Shown here piece by piece: positions 38,216 to 48,331 of a stretch of 64,000 bases of DNA (position 1 is its first letter; every line of letters begins with the position of its first letter). The notes under the pieces were generated by a model. That model was not told the DNA's origin and did not search any database. It saw only the letters and a list, made by a program, of their open reading frames with translations. Source of the DNA: Palleronia sp. LCG004. Lineage in GTDB: Bacteria > Pseudomonadota > Alphaproteobacteria > Rhodobacterales > Rhodobacteraceae. The stretch lies in the NCBI RefSeq assembly GCF_032931615.1, contig NZ_CP136759.1, positions 1,488,001-1,552,000 of the forward strand, in the 5' to 3' direction. Made by a program: the position numbers and the translations under genes.

Positions 38216-39823
38216 ATGCTCGACAGATCGCACAATGCAGCGCCGCTGCCGCCCGAGATCGCCCGGCGACGGACCTTCGCCATCATCTCGCATCCCGATG
38301 CGGGCAAGACGACGCTGACCGAGAAGTTTCTTCTCTATGGCGGCGCGATCCAGATGGCGGGCCAGGTCCGCGCGAAAGGCGAGGCACGGCGCACGCGGTC
38401 GGACTTCATGCAGATGGAGAAGGACCGGGGCATCTCGGTCTCGGCCTCGGCCATGTCGTTCGATTTCGACAAGTATCGCTTCAACCTCGTCGACACGCCG
38501 GGCCACAGCGATTTCTCGGAAGACACGTACCGGACGCTGACGGCGGTCGATGCGGCCATCATGGTCATCGACGGGGCCAAGGGCGTCGAGAGCCAGACAC
38601 AGAAGCTCTTCGAGGTGTGCCGCCTGCGCGACCTGCCGATCCTGACCTTCTGCAACAAGATGGACCGCGAGGCGCGCGACACGTTCGAGATCGTGGACGA
38701 GATCCAGGAAAACCTGGCGATCGACGTGACGCCCGCATCCTGGCCCATCGGCCAGGGCCGGGACTTCCTCGGCTGTTACGACATGCTGAACGATCGGCTG
38801 GAACTCATGGACCGGGCGGACCGCAACAAGGTGGCCGAGACGATCCGGCTCGACGGGCTCGACGATCCGAAGATGGCGGATCACGTGCCCGCGCATCTGC
38901 TCGCCACCCTGCGCGAGGAGGTCGAGATGGCGCGCGAGCTTCTGCCCGCGCTCGACCGGCAGGCGCTGCTCGACGGAACGATGACGCCGATCTGGTTCGG
39001 GTCGGCCATCAATTCCTTCGGGGTGCGCGAGCTCATGGACGGGATCGCGCGCTTCGGCCCCGAACCGCAGCCCTCGGCGGCGACGCCGCGCCAGATCGCC
39101 CCCGACGAGGAAAAGGTCACGGGCTTCGTCTTCAAGGTGCAGGCCAACATGGACCCCAAGCACCGCGACCGCGTGGCCTTCGTCCGCCTCTCCTCGGGGC
39201 ATTTCAGGCGCGGCATGAAGCTGACCCATGTCCGCACGAAGAAGCCGATGGCCGTGTCGAATCCGGTGCTGTTCCTCGCCTCGGACCGCGAACTCGCCGA
39301 GGAGGCCTGGGCCGGCGACATCATGGGCATCCCGAATCACGGACAGCTCAGGATCGGCGACACGCTGACCGAGGGCGAGGTGCTGCGCGTCACCGGCATC
39401 CCGTCCTTCGCGCCGGAGCTTCTGCAGAATTGCCGCGCGGGCGACCCGATGAAGGCCAAGCATCTCGACAAGGCGCTGAGCCAGTTCGCCGAGGAAGGGG
39501 CCGCCAAGGTCTTCAAGCCGATGATGGGCGCGGGCTTCATCGTGGGCGTGGTGGGTGCGCTGCAATTCGAGGTGCTGGCAAGCCGGATCGAGCTCGAATA
39601 CGGGCTGCCGGTGCGGTTCGAGGGGTCGCAGTTCACCTCGGCGCGCTGGGTGTCGGGGCCGGATGCGGCGGTCGACAAGTTCGTGCAGGCCAACAAGCAG
39701 CACATCGCCCACGACAACGATGGCGATCTTGTCTATCTTACGCGCCTGCAATGGGATATCGACCGCGTGGCGCGCGACTATCCCGACGTCGCGTTGACCG
39801 CGACGAAGGAGATGATGGTCTGA
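38216..39823 (+). CDS. prfC: Peptide chain release factor 3
   Basis: GTPase that recycles RF1/RF2 from the ribosome after termination. The 535 residues have the P-loop SHPDAGKTT (25-33), G3 DTPGH, G4 NKMD and the RF3-specific C-terminal domain. The ATG at 38216 follows the family N-terminus; the frame open upstream is unsupported. It is the only translation factor gene near and appears monocistronic. Confidence 0.96.
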   Translation: MLDRSHNAAPLPPEIARRRTFAIISHPDAGKTTLTEKFLLYGGAIQMAGQVRAKGEARRTRSDFMQMEKDRGISVSASAMSFDFDKYRFNLVDTPGHSDFSEDTYRTLTAVDAAIMVIDGAKGVESQTQKLFEVCRLRDLPILTFCNKMDREARDTFEIVDEIQENLAIDVTPASWPIGQGRDFLGCYDMLNDRLELMDRADRNKVAETIRLDGLDDPKMADHVPAHLLATLREEVEMARELLPALDRQALLDGTMTPIWFGSAINSFGVRELMDGIARFGPEPQPSAATPRQIAPDEEKVTGFVFKVQANMDPKHRDRVAFVRLSSGHFRRGMKLTHVRTKKPMAVSNPVLFLASDRELAEEAWAGDIMGIPNHGQLRIGDTLTEGEVLRVTGIPSFAPELLQNCRAGDPMKAKHLDKALSQFAEEGAAKVFKPMMGAGFIVGVVGALQFEVLASRIELEYGLPVRFEGSQFTSARWVSGPDAAVDKFVQANKQHIAHDNDGDLVYLTRLQWDIDRVARDYPDVALTATKEMMV

Positions 39824-39859
39824 CGACCCGCGCGGCAGACGGCCCGCCATCCGTCCAGA

Positions 39860-39886
39860 TTGACGGAACGAGGCATTTTCTATACT
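39860..39886 (+). promoter_or_regulatory. Possible promoter of the DEAD-box helicase gene
   Basis: TTGACG (39860-39865) and TATACT (39881-39886) resemble -35 and -10 hexamers, but the spacing is only 15 bases. The resulting leader to the ATG would be about 85 bases, of the long kind sometimes found for cold-responsive helicases. Confidence 0.35.
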
Positions 39887-39977
39887 GAGTTGGTCGATCG
39901 CGATGCGCGCGGTCGGATGAGGGGCGTCGAATTACCGTCCCTACACTCGTGGCAAAGCCACCAACGTACGGACATAC

Positions 39978-41468
39978 ATGACGAAATTCAGCGACCTCAA
40001 GCTGGGCCCCAAGGTTCAGAAAGCCATCGACGAAGCGGGTTACGTGACGCCCACGCCCATTCAGGCGGAGGCGATTCCCGCCGCGCTCGAAGGACGCGAC
40101 GTCCTCGGCATCGCGCAGACGGGCACCGGCAAGACCGCGTCCTTCACGCTTCCGATGATCACGCAGCTCGCCCGCGGACGGGCCAAGGCGCGGATGCCGC
40201 GCAGCCTGGTCCTGGCCCCCACGCGCGAACTCGCCGCGCAGGTGGCCGAGAACTTCGACACCTATGCCAAGCACGTGAAGCTCACCAAGGCGCTGCTGAT
40301 CGGCGGCGTGTCGTTCAAGGAGCAGGACGCCGCGATCGACCGTGGCGTCGACGTGCTGATCGCCACGCCCGGACGGCTTCTCGATCATTTCGAGCGTGGC
40401 AAGCTGCTGCTCAGCGACGTGAAGATCATGGTCGTGGACGAGGCCGACCGGATGCTCGACATGGGGTTCATCCCCGATATCGAACGCATCTTCTCGCTCG
40501 TGCCGTTCACGCGGCAGACGCTGTTCTTCTCGGCCACGATGGCCCCCGAGATCGAGCGCATCACCAACACGTTCCTGTCGAACCCGAAGCGGGTCGAGGT
40601 CGCGCGTCAGGCCACCGCCTCCGAGACGATCGAACAGGGCGTCATCCTCTTCAAGGGGTCGCGCAAGGACCGGCAGGCCAGCGAGAAGCGCAAGCTTCTG
40701 CGCGCCCTGATCGACCGCGAAGGCGATGCCTGCAGCAACGCGATCATCTTCTGCAACCGCAAGACGGATGTCGATATCGTCGCCAAGAGCCTTTCCAAAT
40801 ACGGCTATGACGCGGCCCCGATCCACGGCGATCTGGACCAGTCGCAGCGTACGCGTACGCTCGACGGGTTCCGTGCCGGATCGCTGCGGTTCCTCGTCGC
40901 GTCCGACGTCGCGGCGCGCGGGCTCGACGTGCCCGCGGTCAGCCATGTCTTCAACTTCGACGTCCCGAGCCATGCCGAGGATTACGTCCACCGGATCGGC
41001 CGGACCGGTCGCGCGGGGCGCGACGGCAAGGCCATCATGATCTGCACGCCGTCGGACGAGAAGAACCTCGAGGATGTCGAGAAGCTGCTCAAGAAGACCA
41101 TCCCGCGGATCGAGAGCCCGATCGCCACGCAGGCCGAGGAAAGCCAGCCCGCCGCGACCGAGACGGCCGAAACCTCCGAGCCGCCCAAGCGCACCCGCAG
41201 CCGCCGCAGGAAGAGCGAACCGCGCGAGGAGGCCCCGGCACCCGCAGCCGCCGCGCCCGCCGAAACCCCGGTCGCGGAGCAGGTGGAGACGGCGAAAGCC
41301 GAACCTGCGGAACCTGCCGAGCCGGAGGCCCCCAGGGAAAAGCCGCAGGAGAAACCGCGCGGAGGACGCGGCCGTAGCCAACGTCAGGGCGACGACAGGA
41401 TCGTCGGCATGGGCGACCACATGCCCACCTTCATCGAAAAATCCTTCGACGAACGGATGACGAGCTAG
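39978..41468 (+). CDS. DEAD-box ATP-dependent RNA helicase, RhlE-like
   Basis: A 496-residue RNA helicase for ribosome assembly or mRNA decay. All motifs are present: Q motif (PTPIQ, Gln29), AQTGTGKT (46-53), PTREL, DEAD (154-157), SAT, ASDVAARGLD and HRIGRTGR. After about residue 375 comes a disordered tail rich in Ala, Glu, Pro and Arg (KRTRSRRRKSE, GGRGRSQRQG) typical of RNA-binding extensions. The next gene starts 10 bases after its stop and may be cotranscribed. The exact paralogue (rhlE, csdA) cannot be fixed. Confidence 0.94.
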   Translation: MTKFSDLKLGPKVQKAIDEAGYVTPTPIQAEAIPAALEGRDVLGIAQTGTGKTASFTLPMITQLARGRAKARMPRSLVLAPTRELAAQVAENFDTYAKHVKLTKALLIGGVSFKEQDAAIDRGVDVLIATPGRLLDHFERGKLLLSDVKIMVVDEADRMLDMGFIPDIERIFSLVPFTRQTLFFSATMAPEIERITNTFLSNPKRVEVARQATASETIEQGVILFKGSRKDRQASEKRKLLRALIDREGDACSNAIIFCNRKTDVDIVAKSLSKYGYDAAPIHGDLDQSQRTRTLDGFRAGSLRFLVASDVAARGLDVPAVSHVFNFDVPSHAEDYVHRIGRTGRAGRDGKAIMICTPSDEKNLEDVEKLLKKTIPRIESPIATQAEESQPAATETAETSEPPKRTRSRRRKSEPREEAPAPAAAAPAETPVAEQVETAKAEPAEPAEPEAPREKPQEKPRGGRGRSQRQGDDRIVGMGDHMPTFIEKSFDERMTS

Positions 41469-41478
41469 GGCCACCGCG

Positions 41479-42129
41479 ATGAGACTTGCGGTCCCGATCG
41501 TATTGGCCTCGCTTTTCGCAATCCCCGCAGCGGCAGAGGATATCTGCCGCGCGGACGTCAATTCCACCGAGATCCTCATCGACCGGGAAACGCTCGGCGT
41601 CGCGCCCGACGCTCCGGGATTGCGGGAGCGTGCCTCGCGGTGGGCCGGGCTCGGCGTCGATCGCGTTCTGGGGCGGCCGCCGCGCTGCGACAGCCAGACG
41701 CTGATCTCCTTCCTCGCGAACGAAGTGCCGGACCGCGATCTCGACGGGTATTGCCTGTTGCCGGACGAACGGCTCGGCTTCCTCCTCGTCCCCGGAGAGC
41801 GGAACTATCGCGGCCGCTGCACGCGGACGTTCTGTGACCGTGTGAACATGGCCTCGGGTGGCGCGGCGAATGTGGCAGGTGCCGCAACCGACATCGTCAC
41901 GGGGCGGGACGAGGGCGAGAGCCGCTCGAGCGCGGTTCTCCATGCGTCGGGGGCCGCGATCGTGTCGGGAACGGCGGGATCGGTTCTGACGAGCCTCGGG
42001 ACCAGCGCGGGCACCGCGCTTTCCGCGGCGCTGGCCGCCCCCGCGGTGGCGGGTGGCGTGGCCGTCAGCGTCGTCGCGGTCGGCGGTGCCGTCTATCTCT
42101 GCCGCGACGGCGACGCCGCGGCAGAATGA
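41479..42129 (+). CDS. Hypothetical secreted protein with Gly/Ala-rich C-terminal segment
   Basis: Unrecognised 216-residue protein. It has a signal peptide (MRLAVPIVLASLFAIPAAA), six Cys in the exported N-terminal half that could form disulphides (DICRAD, PRCDS, GYCLL, RGRCTRTFCD), and a C-terminal half of small residues with a Gly/Ala/Val-rich segment (about 165-207) that may insert in a membrane like a glycine zipper, ending in a further Cys. It lies 10 bases after the helicase gene and converges on rnj with a 12-base gap. Confidence 0.72.
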   Translation: MRLAVPIVLASLFAIPAAAEDICRADVNSTEILIDRETLGVAPDAPGLRERASRWAGLGVDRVLGRPPRCDSQTLISFLANEVPDRDLDGYCLLPDERLGFLLVPGERNYRGRCTRTFCDRVNMASGGAANVAGAATDIVTGRDEGESRSSAVLHASGAAIVSGTAGSVLTSLGTSAGTALSAALAAPAVAGGVAVSVVAVGGAVYLCRDGDAAAE

Positions 42130-42136
42130 TCGTGGG

Positions 42137-42154
42137 CCGCCTCAGCCGAGGCGG
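42137..42154. terminator. Hairpin at the convergent end of rnj
   Basis: CCGCCTC (42137-42143) and GAGGCGG (42148-42154) make a perfect 7-bp stem with loop AGCC, overlapping the rnj stop codon. There is no T run on either strand, so a terminator role is doubtful. Confidence 0.3.
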
Positions 42155-43809
42155 GAGATGACGACGGTCACCTCGGGCTTGCGCCCGATCTCGTCCATTG
42201 CGGTCTGACGGGCGACGCGACGCAGCGCCTCGTCGAGCTTGCCGTCGTCGAGAAGGGTCTTGTCGTCGGCGCGGTTCACGAACTGCGCCATATCCTCCTC
42301 CATGACCTCGGTCAGCTCGGAACCCGAGCGTCCCTTCGCGGGGAGGCCCATGAGCTCGACCCAGGGCTCGCCGAGGGGGGTGTCGTCCTCGTCCATGATG
42401 AGCGTGACCACCACATGGCCGTTCAGCGCCATGCGCATCCGGTCGCGCACGATCCCGTCGAGCGCACCGATCTGCACCGCGCCGTCGAGATAGCTGCGCC
42501 CCGTCTCGACGTATTCGACGATCTCGGGCTTGTTTCCCGACAGCGACACGCAGGTCCCGTTCGGCGCGAGCACGCCCATGCGGCCATGGCTCTGCGCAAG
42601 CTTGGTATGCTCGCGCAGGTGGCGGTGTTCGCCGTGCATAGGCACGACCATCTGGGGCGAGACGAGCTCGTGCATGGCGAGGATGTCGGGACGGTTGGCA
42701 TGGCCCGAGACGTGATAGCGGCCGTCGGTATCCTCGACCACATCGACGCCCTGCTCCGAGAACTGGTTCATGATCGAGATCACGCCGCGCTCGTTCCCGG
42801 GAATCGTGCGTGAGGAGAACAGGAAGGTGTCGCCATCCGCCATCTTCAGGCCGAGATACTTGCCCCGCGCGAGTTGCGCGGATGCGGCACGACGCTCTCC
42901 CTGCGATCCGGTCACGATGAGCATGAGGCTTTCGCGAGGGACCTCGCGCGCATCCTCGGGCGAGATCACGGCGGGGAAATCGCTGAGCACGCCCGTCTCG
43001 ACCGATGCCTCGATCATGCGGCGCATCGCACGCCCCAGAAGGCAGACGGAGCGTCCGGCGGCGATGCCGGCTTCGGCCAGCGTCTTTACCCGCGCGACGT
43101 TCGAGGCGAAGGTCGTGGCGACCACCATTCCGGGCTGCTCGGCCACGAGGCGCTGGATCTCGGGGGCGAGGGAGGATTCGGAGCGCCCCTCATGGGTCGA
43201 GAAGACATTGGTCGAGTCGCAGACCAGAGCCTTCACGCCCGGCTTGGCCGCCTCGGCCCAGAGCTCGCGATCGAAGGCCTCACCCACGCCGGGCTGATGG
43301 TCGATCTTGAAATCCCCGGTATGGATGATGCGCCCGTCCGGCGTCTCGATCACGAGCGCCGAGCTTTCCGGGATGGAATGCGACACGGGAAGGAAGCCGA
43401 TGTTGAAATCGCCGATCTGGCGCATCTCGGGCCAGGGACCGACCACCTGCACCTTGTCGGGATTGGCCCCCTGCTCTTCCATCTTGCGACGCGCGTGATG
43501 CGCCGTGAACGCCCGCGCATAGACCGGAGCCTGCACGCGCGACCACAGATGACCGAGCGCGCCGACATGATCCTCGTGCGCATGGGTGATGAAGATCCCG
43601 TCGATGCGGTCCTTGCGCGCCTCGAGCCAGGCCACGTCGGGGAAGATGAGATCGACGCCCGGCGTCGTATCCATGTCGGGGAAGGTCACGCCGAGATCGA
43701 CCACGATCAGCCGCTCCTTCCCGGGTTTGCCGTAGCCGTAGACGTAGCAGTTCATGCCGATCTCCCCCGCGCCGCCGAGGGGAAGATAGATCAGGCGATT
43801 TTCGGTCAT
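42142..43809 (-). CDS. rnj: Ribonuclease J
   Basis: Metallo-beta-lactamase/beta-CASP nuclease with 5' exonuclease and endonuclease activity on RNA. It has 555 residues, normal for RNase J, with the zinc motif HAHEDH (His76, His78, Asp80, His81), the beta-CASP SHSIPESS and TGSQGE blocks, and a C-terminal domain. The ATG ending at 43809 overlaps the coaX stop (ATGA). The order nuoN-birA-coaX-rnj is kept in many Rhodobacteraceae. Confidence 0.95.
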   Translation of the reverse strand: MTENRLIYLPLGGAGEIGMNCYVYGYGKPGKERLIVVDLGVTFPDMDTTPGVDLIFPDVAWLEARKDRIDGIFITHAHEDHVGALGHLWSRVQAPVYARAFTAHHARRKMEEQGANPDKVQVVGPWPEMRQIGDFNIGFLPVSHSIPESSALVIETPDGRIIHTGDFKIDHQPGVGEAFDRELWAEAAKPGVKALVCDSTNVFSTHEGRSESSLAPEIQRLVAEQPGMVVATTFASNVARVKTLAEAGIAAGRSVCLLGRAMRRMIEASVETGVLSDFPAVISPEDAREVPRESLMLIVTGSQGERRAASAQLARGKYLGLKMADGDTFLFSSRTIPGNERGVISIMNQFSEQGVDVVEDTDGRYHVSGHANRPDILAMHELVSPQMVVPMHGEHRHLREHTKLAQSHGRMGVLAPNGTCVSLSGNKPEIVEYVETGRSYLDGAVQIGALDGIVRDRMRMALNGHVVVTLIMDEDDTPLGEPWVELMGLPAKGRSGSELTEVMEEDMAQFVNRADDKTLLDDGKLDEALRRVARQTAMDEIGRKPEVTVVISRLG

Positions 43810-44588
43810 GCGGTCTGTTCCAAATCCTTGTTGTGACGATAGATCACGGTCAATCCGTGCATCGTCAGGTTGTCCTCGAACGCGTCGAACAGCGCGTCCC
43901 CCTGCTGGAATAACGGTGCCAGCCCACCCGTTCCGATGACCTTCATGGGGCGGGAGCGTTCCATCCGGATCCGCTCGACCAGCCCGCTCACGAGGCCCAC
44001 ATAGCCCCAGAAAATACCCGACTGCATGCAATCGACCGTGTTGCGCCCCACGACCTGCGGCGGCATCGTCACGTCCACGAGCGGCAGCGCCGCCGCCGCA
44101 TCGTGAAGCGCCTGGAGGCTGAGATTGACCCCCGGTGCGATGACCCCGCCGACATAGGCCCCGTCCGCCCCGACGACGTCGAAGGTCGTGGCCGTCCCGA
44201 AATCGACCACGATGAGATCGCCGCCATAGAGGTCGAAGCCCGCGACCGTGTTGACCAGCCGGTCAGGTCCGACCGCCGTGCCCGCATCGACGCGGACGTC
44301 GATCGGCAGAGCGCAATCGGGCTTGCCCACCACGTAGGGCCGGGTGTCGAAATAACGGTTGCAAAGGACCCTGAGGTTGAAGACCACACGCGGGACGGTC
44401 GAGCTCACGATGACTTCGGTGATCTTCACGTCGATCTTCTGAAGCTGCATCAGCGTGGACAGCCAGACGTAGTACTGATCCGCCGTCCGGTTGACCTCGG
44501 TCGCGGTCCGCCAGGTGGCAAGAAAACCGGTCCCGTCCCAGATCGAGAAGACCGTGTTTGTGTTGCCGCAATCGATGGCGAGAAGCAT
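43806..44588 (-). CDS. coaX: Type III pantothenate kinase
   Basis: First enzyme of coenzyme A synthesis, potassium-dependent and insensitive to CoA feedback in studied members. The 260 residues have the nucleotide site DCGNT (6-10), the GPDRLVN motif and DFGTATTFD. It lies 12 bases after birA and overlaps rnj by 4 bases. Confidence 0.95.
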   Translation of the reverse strand: MLLAIDCGNTNTVFSIWDGTGFLATWRTATEVNRTADQYYVWLSTLMQLQKIDVKITEVIVSSTVPRVVFNLRVLCNRYFDTRPYVVGKPDCALPIDVRVDAGTAVGPDRLVNTVAGFDLYGGDLIVVDFGTATTFDVVGADGAYVGGVIAPGVNLSLQALHDAAAALPLVDVTMPPQVVGRNTVDCMQSGIFWGYVGLVSGLVERIRMERSRPMKVIGTGGLAPLFQQGDALFDAFEDNLTMHGLTVIYRHNKDLEQTA

Positions 44589-44600
44589 GGAGATCCCGCC

Positions 44601-45341
44601 CTAGAAATAGACGTCCGCGGCGGCGATGCGACGCTCGCCGTCGGGCGTGTCGAGGATGAGGTGGCCCGCCTCGTCGATGCTGCGGAACGTGCCGGTGACT
44701 TCGTCGTCGCCGGTCCGCGCGGTGATGACCTCGCCCAGCCGGGCAGCGTGGCGGAGCCACTTTTCGCGGATGGGTTCGAACCCGAGCTGTTCGATGATGC
44801 TTTCCTGCGTCGCGTAATAGCCCGCCAGCCGCAGGAGGAAATCCTCGGGATCGGGCGCGGTGTCGAGCATGACGGGCGGAAAGGCCGCGTCGCGGATCCC
44901 GTCGGGAAGATGCGCCAGGTTCACGCCGATCCCGATCGCGAGCCAGTCGACCTCGCCATTCGGGCGCGTCGTGGTCTCGAGCAGGATGCCCGCGACCTTG
45001 CCGTTGTCGAGAAGGACGTCGTTCGGCCATTTCAGGGACAGCCGCGTGCGTTCCACATAAAGCGCGAGCGTCTCGAAGAGCGCGTTCGCCGCCATGAAGG
45101 AGCGGAGCGCCGACCAGCCGGGCGTTCCCGTAGGCCGCATCATCAGAGTGGCCGAGAAATTGCCGCGCGGGGTCTGCCAGCCCCTGCCCCGCCGGCCGCG
45201 GCCGCCGGTCTGCTCGAGCCCGAGGATCCATGTCGGACGCTCGAGCTCGGGGATCAGCCGAAAGCCCTCGGCATTGGTACTGTCGACGCTGTCGCGCGTG
45301 ATGGCGGCATAGCCATCGGGCCAGACCGGCTCAGTTGACAA
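44601..45341 (-). CDS. birA: Biotin--[acetyl-CoA-carboxylase] ligase
   Basis: Attaches biotin to the carboxyl carrier protein of acetyl-CoA carboxylase. The 246 residues hold the ligase domain ([10 protein letters not shown], 46-55; [18 protein letters not shown]) and a short C-terminal SH3-like domain. There is no N-terminal DNA-binding domain, so it is a group I ligase without repressor function. The start is a TTG ending at 45341, inside the end of nuoN (11-base overlap); no better start exists before the conserved region. Confidence 0.93.
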   Translation of the reverse strand: MSTEPVWPDGYAAITRDSVDSTNAEGFRLIPELERPTWILGLEQTGGRGRRGRGWQTPRGNFSATLMMRPTGTPGWSALRSFMAANALFETLALYVERTRLSLKWPNDVLLDNGKVAGILLETTTRPNGEVDWLAIGIGVNLAHLPDGIRDAAFPPVMLDTAPDPEDFLLRLAGYYATQESIIEQLGFEPIREKWLRHAARLGEVITARTGDDEVTGTFRSIDEAGHLILDTPDGERRIAAADVYF

Positions 45342-46770
45342 GGGTCTCGGCCGCCAGTGCCGCCGCCCCTTCGATGCCGAAGAGGTTGACCACGCCCACC
45401 ACCATGATGATGGCCGAGGCCACGAGGAACCCCCAGAGGACCGGGGACCTGCCGCCGTTGAGCCCTTCCGTCTCCTCGCCGAAATACATGAAGTAGACGA
45501 TCCGGAGGTAATAGTAGGCCGCGATGACGGAGGCGATGACGCCGAGGATCGCGAGCCAGGCCATGTCCGCCTGGACGGCCGCGGTCAGCACGTAGAACTT
45601 TCCGAAGAAGCCCACGAGCGGCGGCACGCCGGCCATCGAGAACATCAGCACCAGCATGGCGAGCGCCTTGGTCGGCTCGTGACGGGCATAGTTGTTGAGC
45701 GCGTCGATCCGGACGACCGGCACGCCGTCACGCTCCATCGTCAGGATGAAGGCGAAGGCACCGATATTCATCGTCACGTAGATCGCCATGTAGACCAGCA
45801 TCGCCTGCACGCCGAAGGCCGTCCCGCTTGCGAGACCCATCAGCGCGAAGCCCATGTGGTTGATCGAGGAATAGGCCATCAGCCGCTTGATGTTGGTCTG
45901 GCCGATCGCGGCCACCGCGCCGAGGAACATGGAGGCGACGGAGAGCGCCGCGACCACCTGCTGCCAGTCGCCGGACACGCCGCCGAACGCGTCATGGACC
46001 ACCCGCGCGAAGAGCGCCATGGCCGCGACCTTCGGAGCCGTCGCGAAGAAGGCCGTCACGGGCGTGGGCGAGCCTTCGTAGACGTCGGGCGTCCACATGT
46101 GGAACGGAGCGGCCGAGACCTTGAAGGCGAGACCGGCGGCGATGAAGACGAGACCGAAGAGCAGCCCCAGCGATGCCGTGCCCTCGCCCGCGGCGACGAT
46201 GATCCCCGAGAAGAGCGTCGTTCCCGCGAAGCCGTAGGTCAGCGACGCGCCGTAGAGGAGGAGACCCGACGACAGCGCACCCAGGACGAAATACTTGAGG
46301 CCGGCCTCGGTCGATTTGACGCTGTCGCGCCGCAAAGATGCCACGACGTAGAGCGCCAGCGATTGCAGCTCGAGACCCATGTAGAGGGACATGAGATCGC
46401 CCGCGCTGACCATGACCATCATGCCAATGACCGACAGGGTGACGAGGAGCGGATACTCGAACCGGAGAAGTCCGCGGCGCTCCATGTAGCCCTGGCTCAT
46501 CAGGAGGATCGATGCCGCCGAGAGCAGCACCGTCACTTTGGCGAATCGCGAGAACGGATCGTCGTGGAACATGCCGCCGAAGGCCACACGCTCGCCCGAG
46601 CCGCCCAGACCGATCCAGGCGGCGAGCAGCACGAAGAGGATCGAGGTGGTCCAGACGAGCAGAGGGGCCGTGCGGTCCTTGCCCGTGTAGACAGCACCGA
46701 GAAGCCCGATCATGACGTAGATCGCCATGACGATCTCGGGTGAGACGATCGTGAAATCGGCGGAGCTCAT
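45331..46770 (-). CDS. nuoN: NADH-quinone oxidoreductase subunit N
   Basis: Antiporter-like proton-pumping membrane subunit of complex I; 479 residues, about 14 helices. The key charged residues of the family are seen in [15 protein letters not shown] (Glu in helix 5), the [10 protein letters not shown] lysine and [10 protein letters not shown]. The start ending at 46770 is 10 bases after the nuoM stop. Last nuo gene; its end overlaps birA. Confidence 0.96.
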   Translation of the reverse strand: MSSADFTIVSPEIVMAIYVMIGLLGAVYTGKDRTAPLLVWTTSILFVLLAAWIGLGGSGERVAFGGMFHDDPFSRFAKVTVLLSAASILLMSQGYMERRGLLRFEYPLLVTLSVIGMMVMVSAGDLMSLYMGLELQSLALYVVASLRRDSVKSTEAGLKYFVLGALSSGLLLYGASLTYGFAGTTLFSGIIVAAGEGTASLGLLFGLVFIAAGLAFKVSAAPFHMWTPDVYEGSPTPVTAFFATAPKVAAMALFARVVHDAFGGVSGDWQQVVAALSVASMFLGAVAAIGQTNIKRLMAYSSINHMGFALMGLASGTAFGVQAMLVYMAIYVTMNIGAFAFILTMERDGVPVVRIDALNNYARHEPTKALAMLVLMFSMAGVPPLVGFFGKFYVLTAAVQADMAWLAILGVIASVIAAYYYLRIVYFMYFGEETEGLNGGRSPVLWGFLVASAIIMVVGVVNLFGIEGAAALAAETLVN

Positions 46771-46780
46771 CGCGGCATCC

Positions 46781-48331
46781 TCATTCGGTCGAGGCGACCT
46801 CGGTGTCGGCATTGCCAAGATCGGCCGCCGCAACCGCGTCGTCATAGGTGGTCAGAAGGTCGTCCACGGCCGGACTGATCCTGTCGAGGACCGGTGCCGG
46901 ATAGACGCCCAGAAGGATCGTCATCGCCACGAGCGGAGCGAAGATCCACTTCTCGCGCGGGGTCAGATCCTGGATCGTCTTGAGGCTCTCCTTGATGAGG
47001 GAGCCCATCACGACCCGACGATAGAGCCAGAGGCCGTAGGCCGCCGACAGGATCACGCCGGTCGTGGCGACGAGCGCGACCCAGGTATTGGCCTGGAACA
47101 TGCCCATCAGCGTCAGGAATTCACCCACGAAACCGCTGGTGCCGGGAAGGCCCACATTGGCCATGGTGAAGAGCATGAAGATCAGCGCGTAGGCCGGCAT
47201 GCGGTTCACAAGTCCGCCATAGGCGTCGATCTCGCGCGTGTGCATCCGGTCGTAGATCACGCCCACACAGAGGAAGAGCGCGCCGGAGATGAAGCCGTGG
47301 CTGATCATCTGGAAGATCGCGCCGTCGACGCCCTGCTGGTTGGCCGAGAAGATGCCCGCGGTGACGTATCCCATGTGGGCGACCGACGAATAGGCGATGA
47401 GCTTCTTCATGTCGGTCTGGGCCAGTGCGACGAGCGACGTGTAGACGATCGCGATCGCCGAGAGCCACAGCACGAACGGTGCCAGGATCTCGGACGCAAC
47501 GGGGAACATCCCGAGCGAGAACCGGATGAAGCCGTAGCCGCCGAGCTTCAGCAGGATCGCCGCAAGGACCACCGAGCCTGCGGTCGGTGCCTGGACGTGC
47601 GCATCGGGCAGCCAGGTATGGACCGGCCACATCGGCATCTTGACCGCAAAGCTCGCAAAGAAGGCGAGCCAGAGCAGGGTCTGGAGGCCGCCCACGATCT
47701 CGAGGCCGGCGATCTCCATGCTGCCGTAGCTGAACGTATGGCCGAGGAGCGACGGAATGTCGGTGGTGCCCGCGTCGAGATACATGGCGATCATCGCCAC
47801 CAGCATCAGGACCGACCCGAGGAAGGTGTAGAGGAAGAACTTGAACGCGGCGTAGATACGTTCCTTCCCGCCCCAGATCCCGATGATGAGGAACATCGGG
47901 ATGAGCCCCGCCTCGAAGAAGAGGTAGAAGAGCACGAGGTCGAGCGCCATGAACACGCCGAGCATCAGCGTCTCGAGCGCGAGGAAGGCGATCATGTATT
48001 CCTTCACCCGCGTCTTCACCTCCCAGCAGGAGAGGATGACGATCGGCATGAGGAACGTGGTCAGCATCACGAAGAGGACGCTGATCCCGTCGACGCCCAT
48101 CTTGTAGCGGAGACCGAGGATCCAGTCGCCTTCCTCGACGAACTGGAAGCCCGCGCCGGGTTCGAACCCGACCAGCACGAAGAGAGACAGCAGGAAGCTG
48201 ACGCTTGTCGCGATGAGCGCGAGCCACTTGGCGTTGCGTTGCGCGGCTTCGTCGTCGCCGCGCAGGAAGAGCGCGAGGATCGCAGCCGCGAGAAGCGGGA
48301 CGAAGCAGATGATCGAAAGGAGGTTGTCCAT
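46781..48331 (-). CDS. nuoM: NADH-quinone oxidoreductase subunit M
   Basis: Antiporter-like proton-pumping subunit of complex I; 516 residues, 14 helices. Conserved blocks include [18 protein letters not shown] (functional Glu) and [16 protein letters not shown]. Its ATG shares one base with the nuoL stop (TAATG). Confidence 0.97.
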   Translation of the reverse strand: MDNLLSIICFVPLLAAAILALFLRGDDEAAQRNAKWLALIATSVSFLLSLFVLVGFEPGAGFQFVEEGDWILGLRYKMGVDGISVLFVMLTTFLMPIVILSCWEVKTRVKEYMIAFLALETLMLGVFMALDLVLFYLFFEAGLIPMFLIIGIWGGKERIYAAFKFFLYTFLGSVLMLVAMIAMYLDAGTTDIPSLLGHTFSYGSMEIAGLEIVGGLQTLLWLAFFASFAVKMPMWPVHTWLPDAHVQAPTAGSVVLAAILLKLGGYGFIRFSLGMFPVASEILAPFVLWLSAIAIVYTSLVALAQTDMKKLIAYSSVAHMGYVTAGIFSANQQGVDGAIFQMISHGFISGALFLCVGVIYDRMHTREIDAYGGLVNRMPAYALIFMLFTMANVGLPGTSGFVGEFLTLMGMFQANTWVALVATTGVILSAAYGLWLYRRVVMGSLIKESLKTIQDLTPREKWIFAPLVAMTILLGVYPAPVLDRISPAVDDLLTTYDDAVAAADLGNADTEVASTE

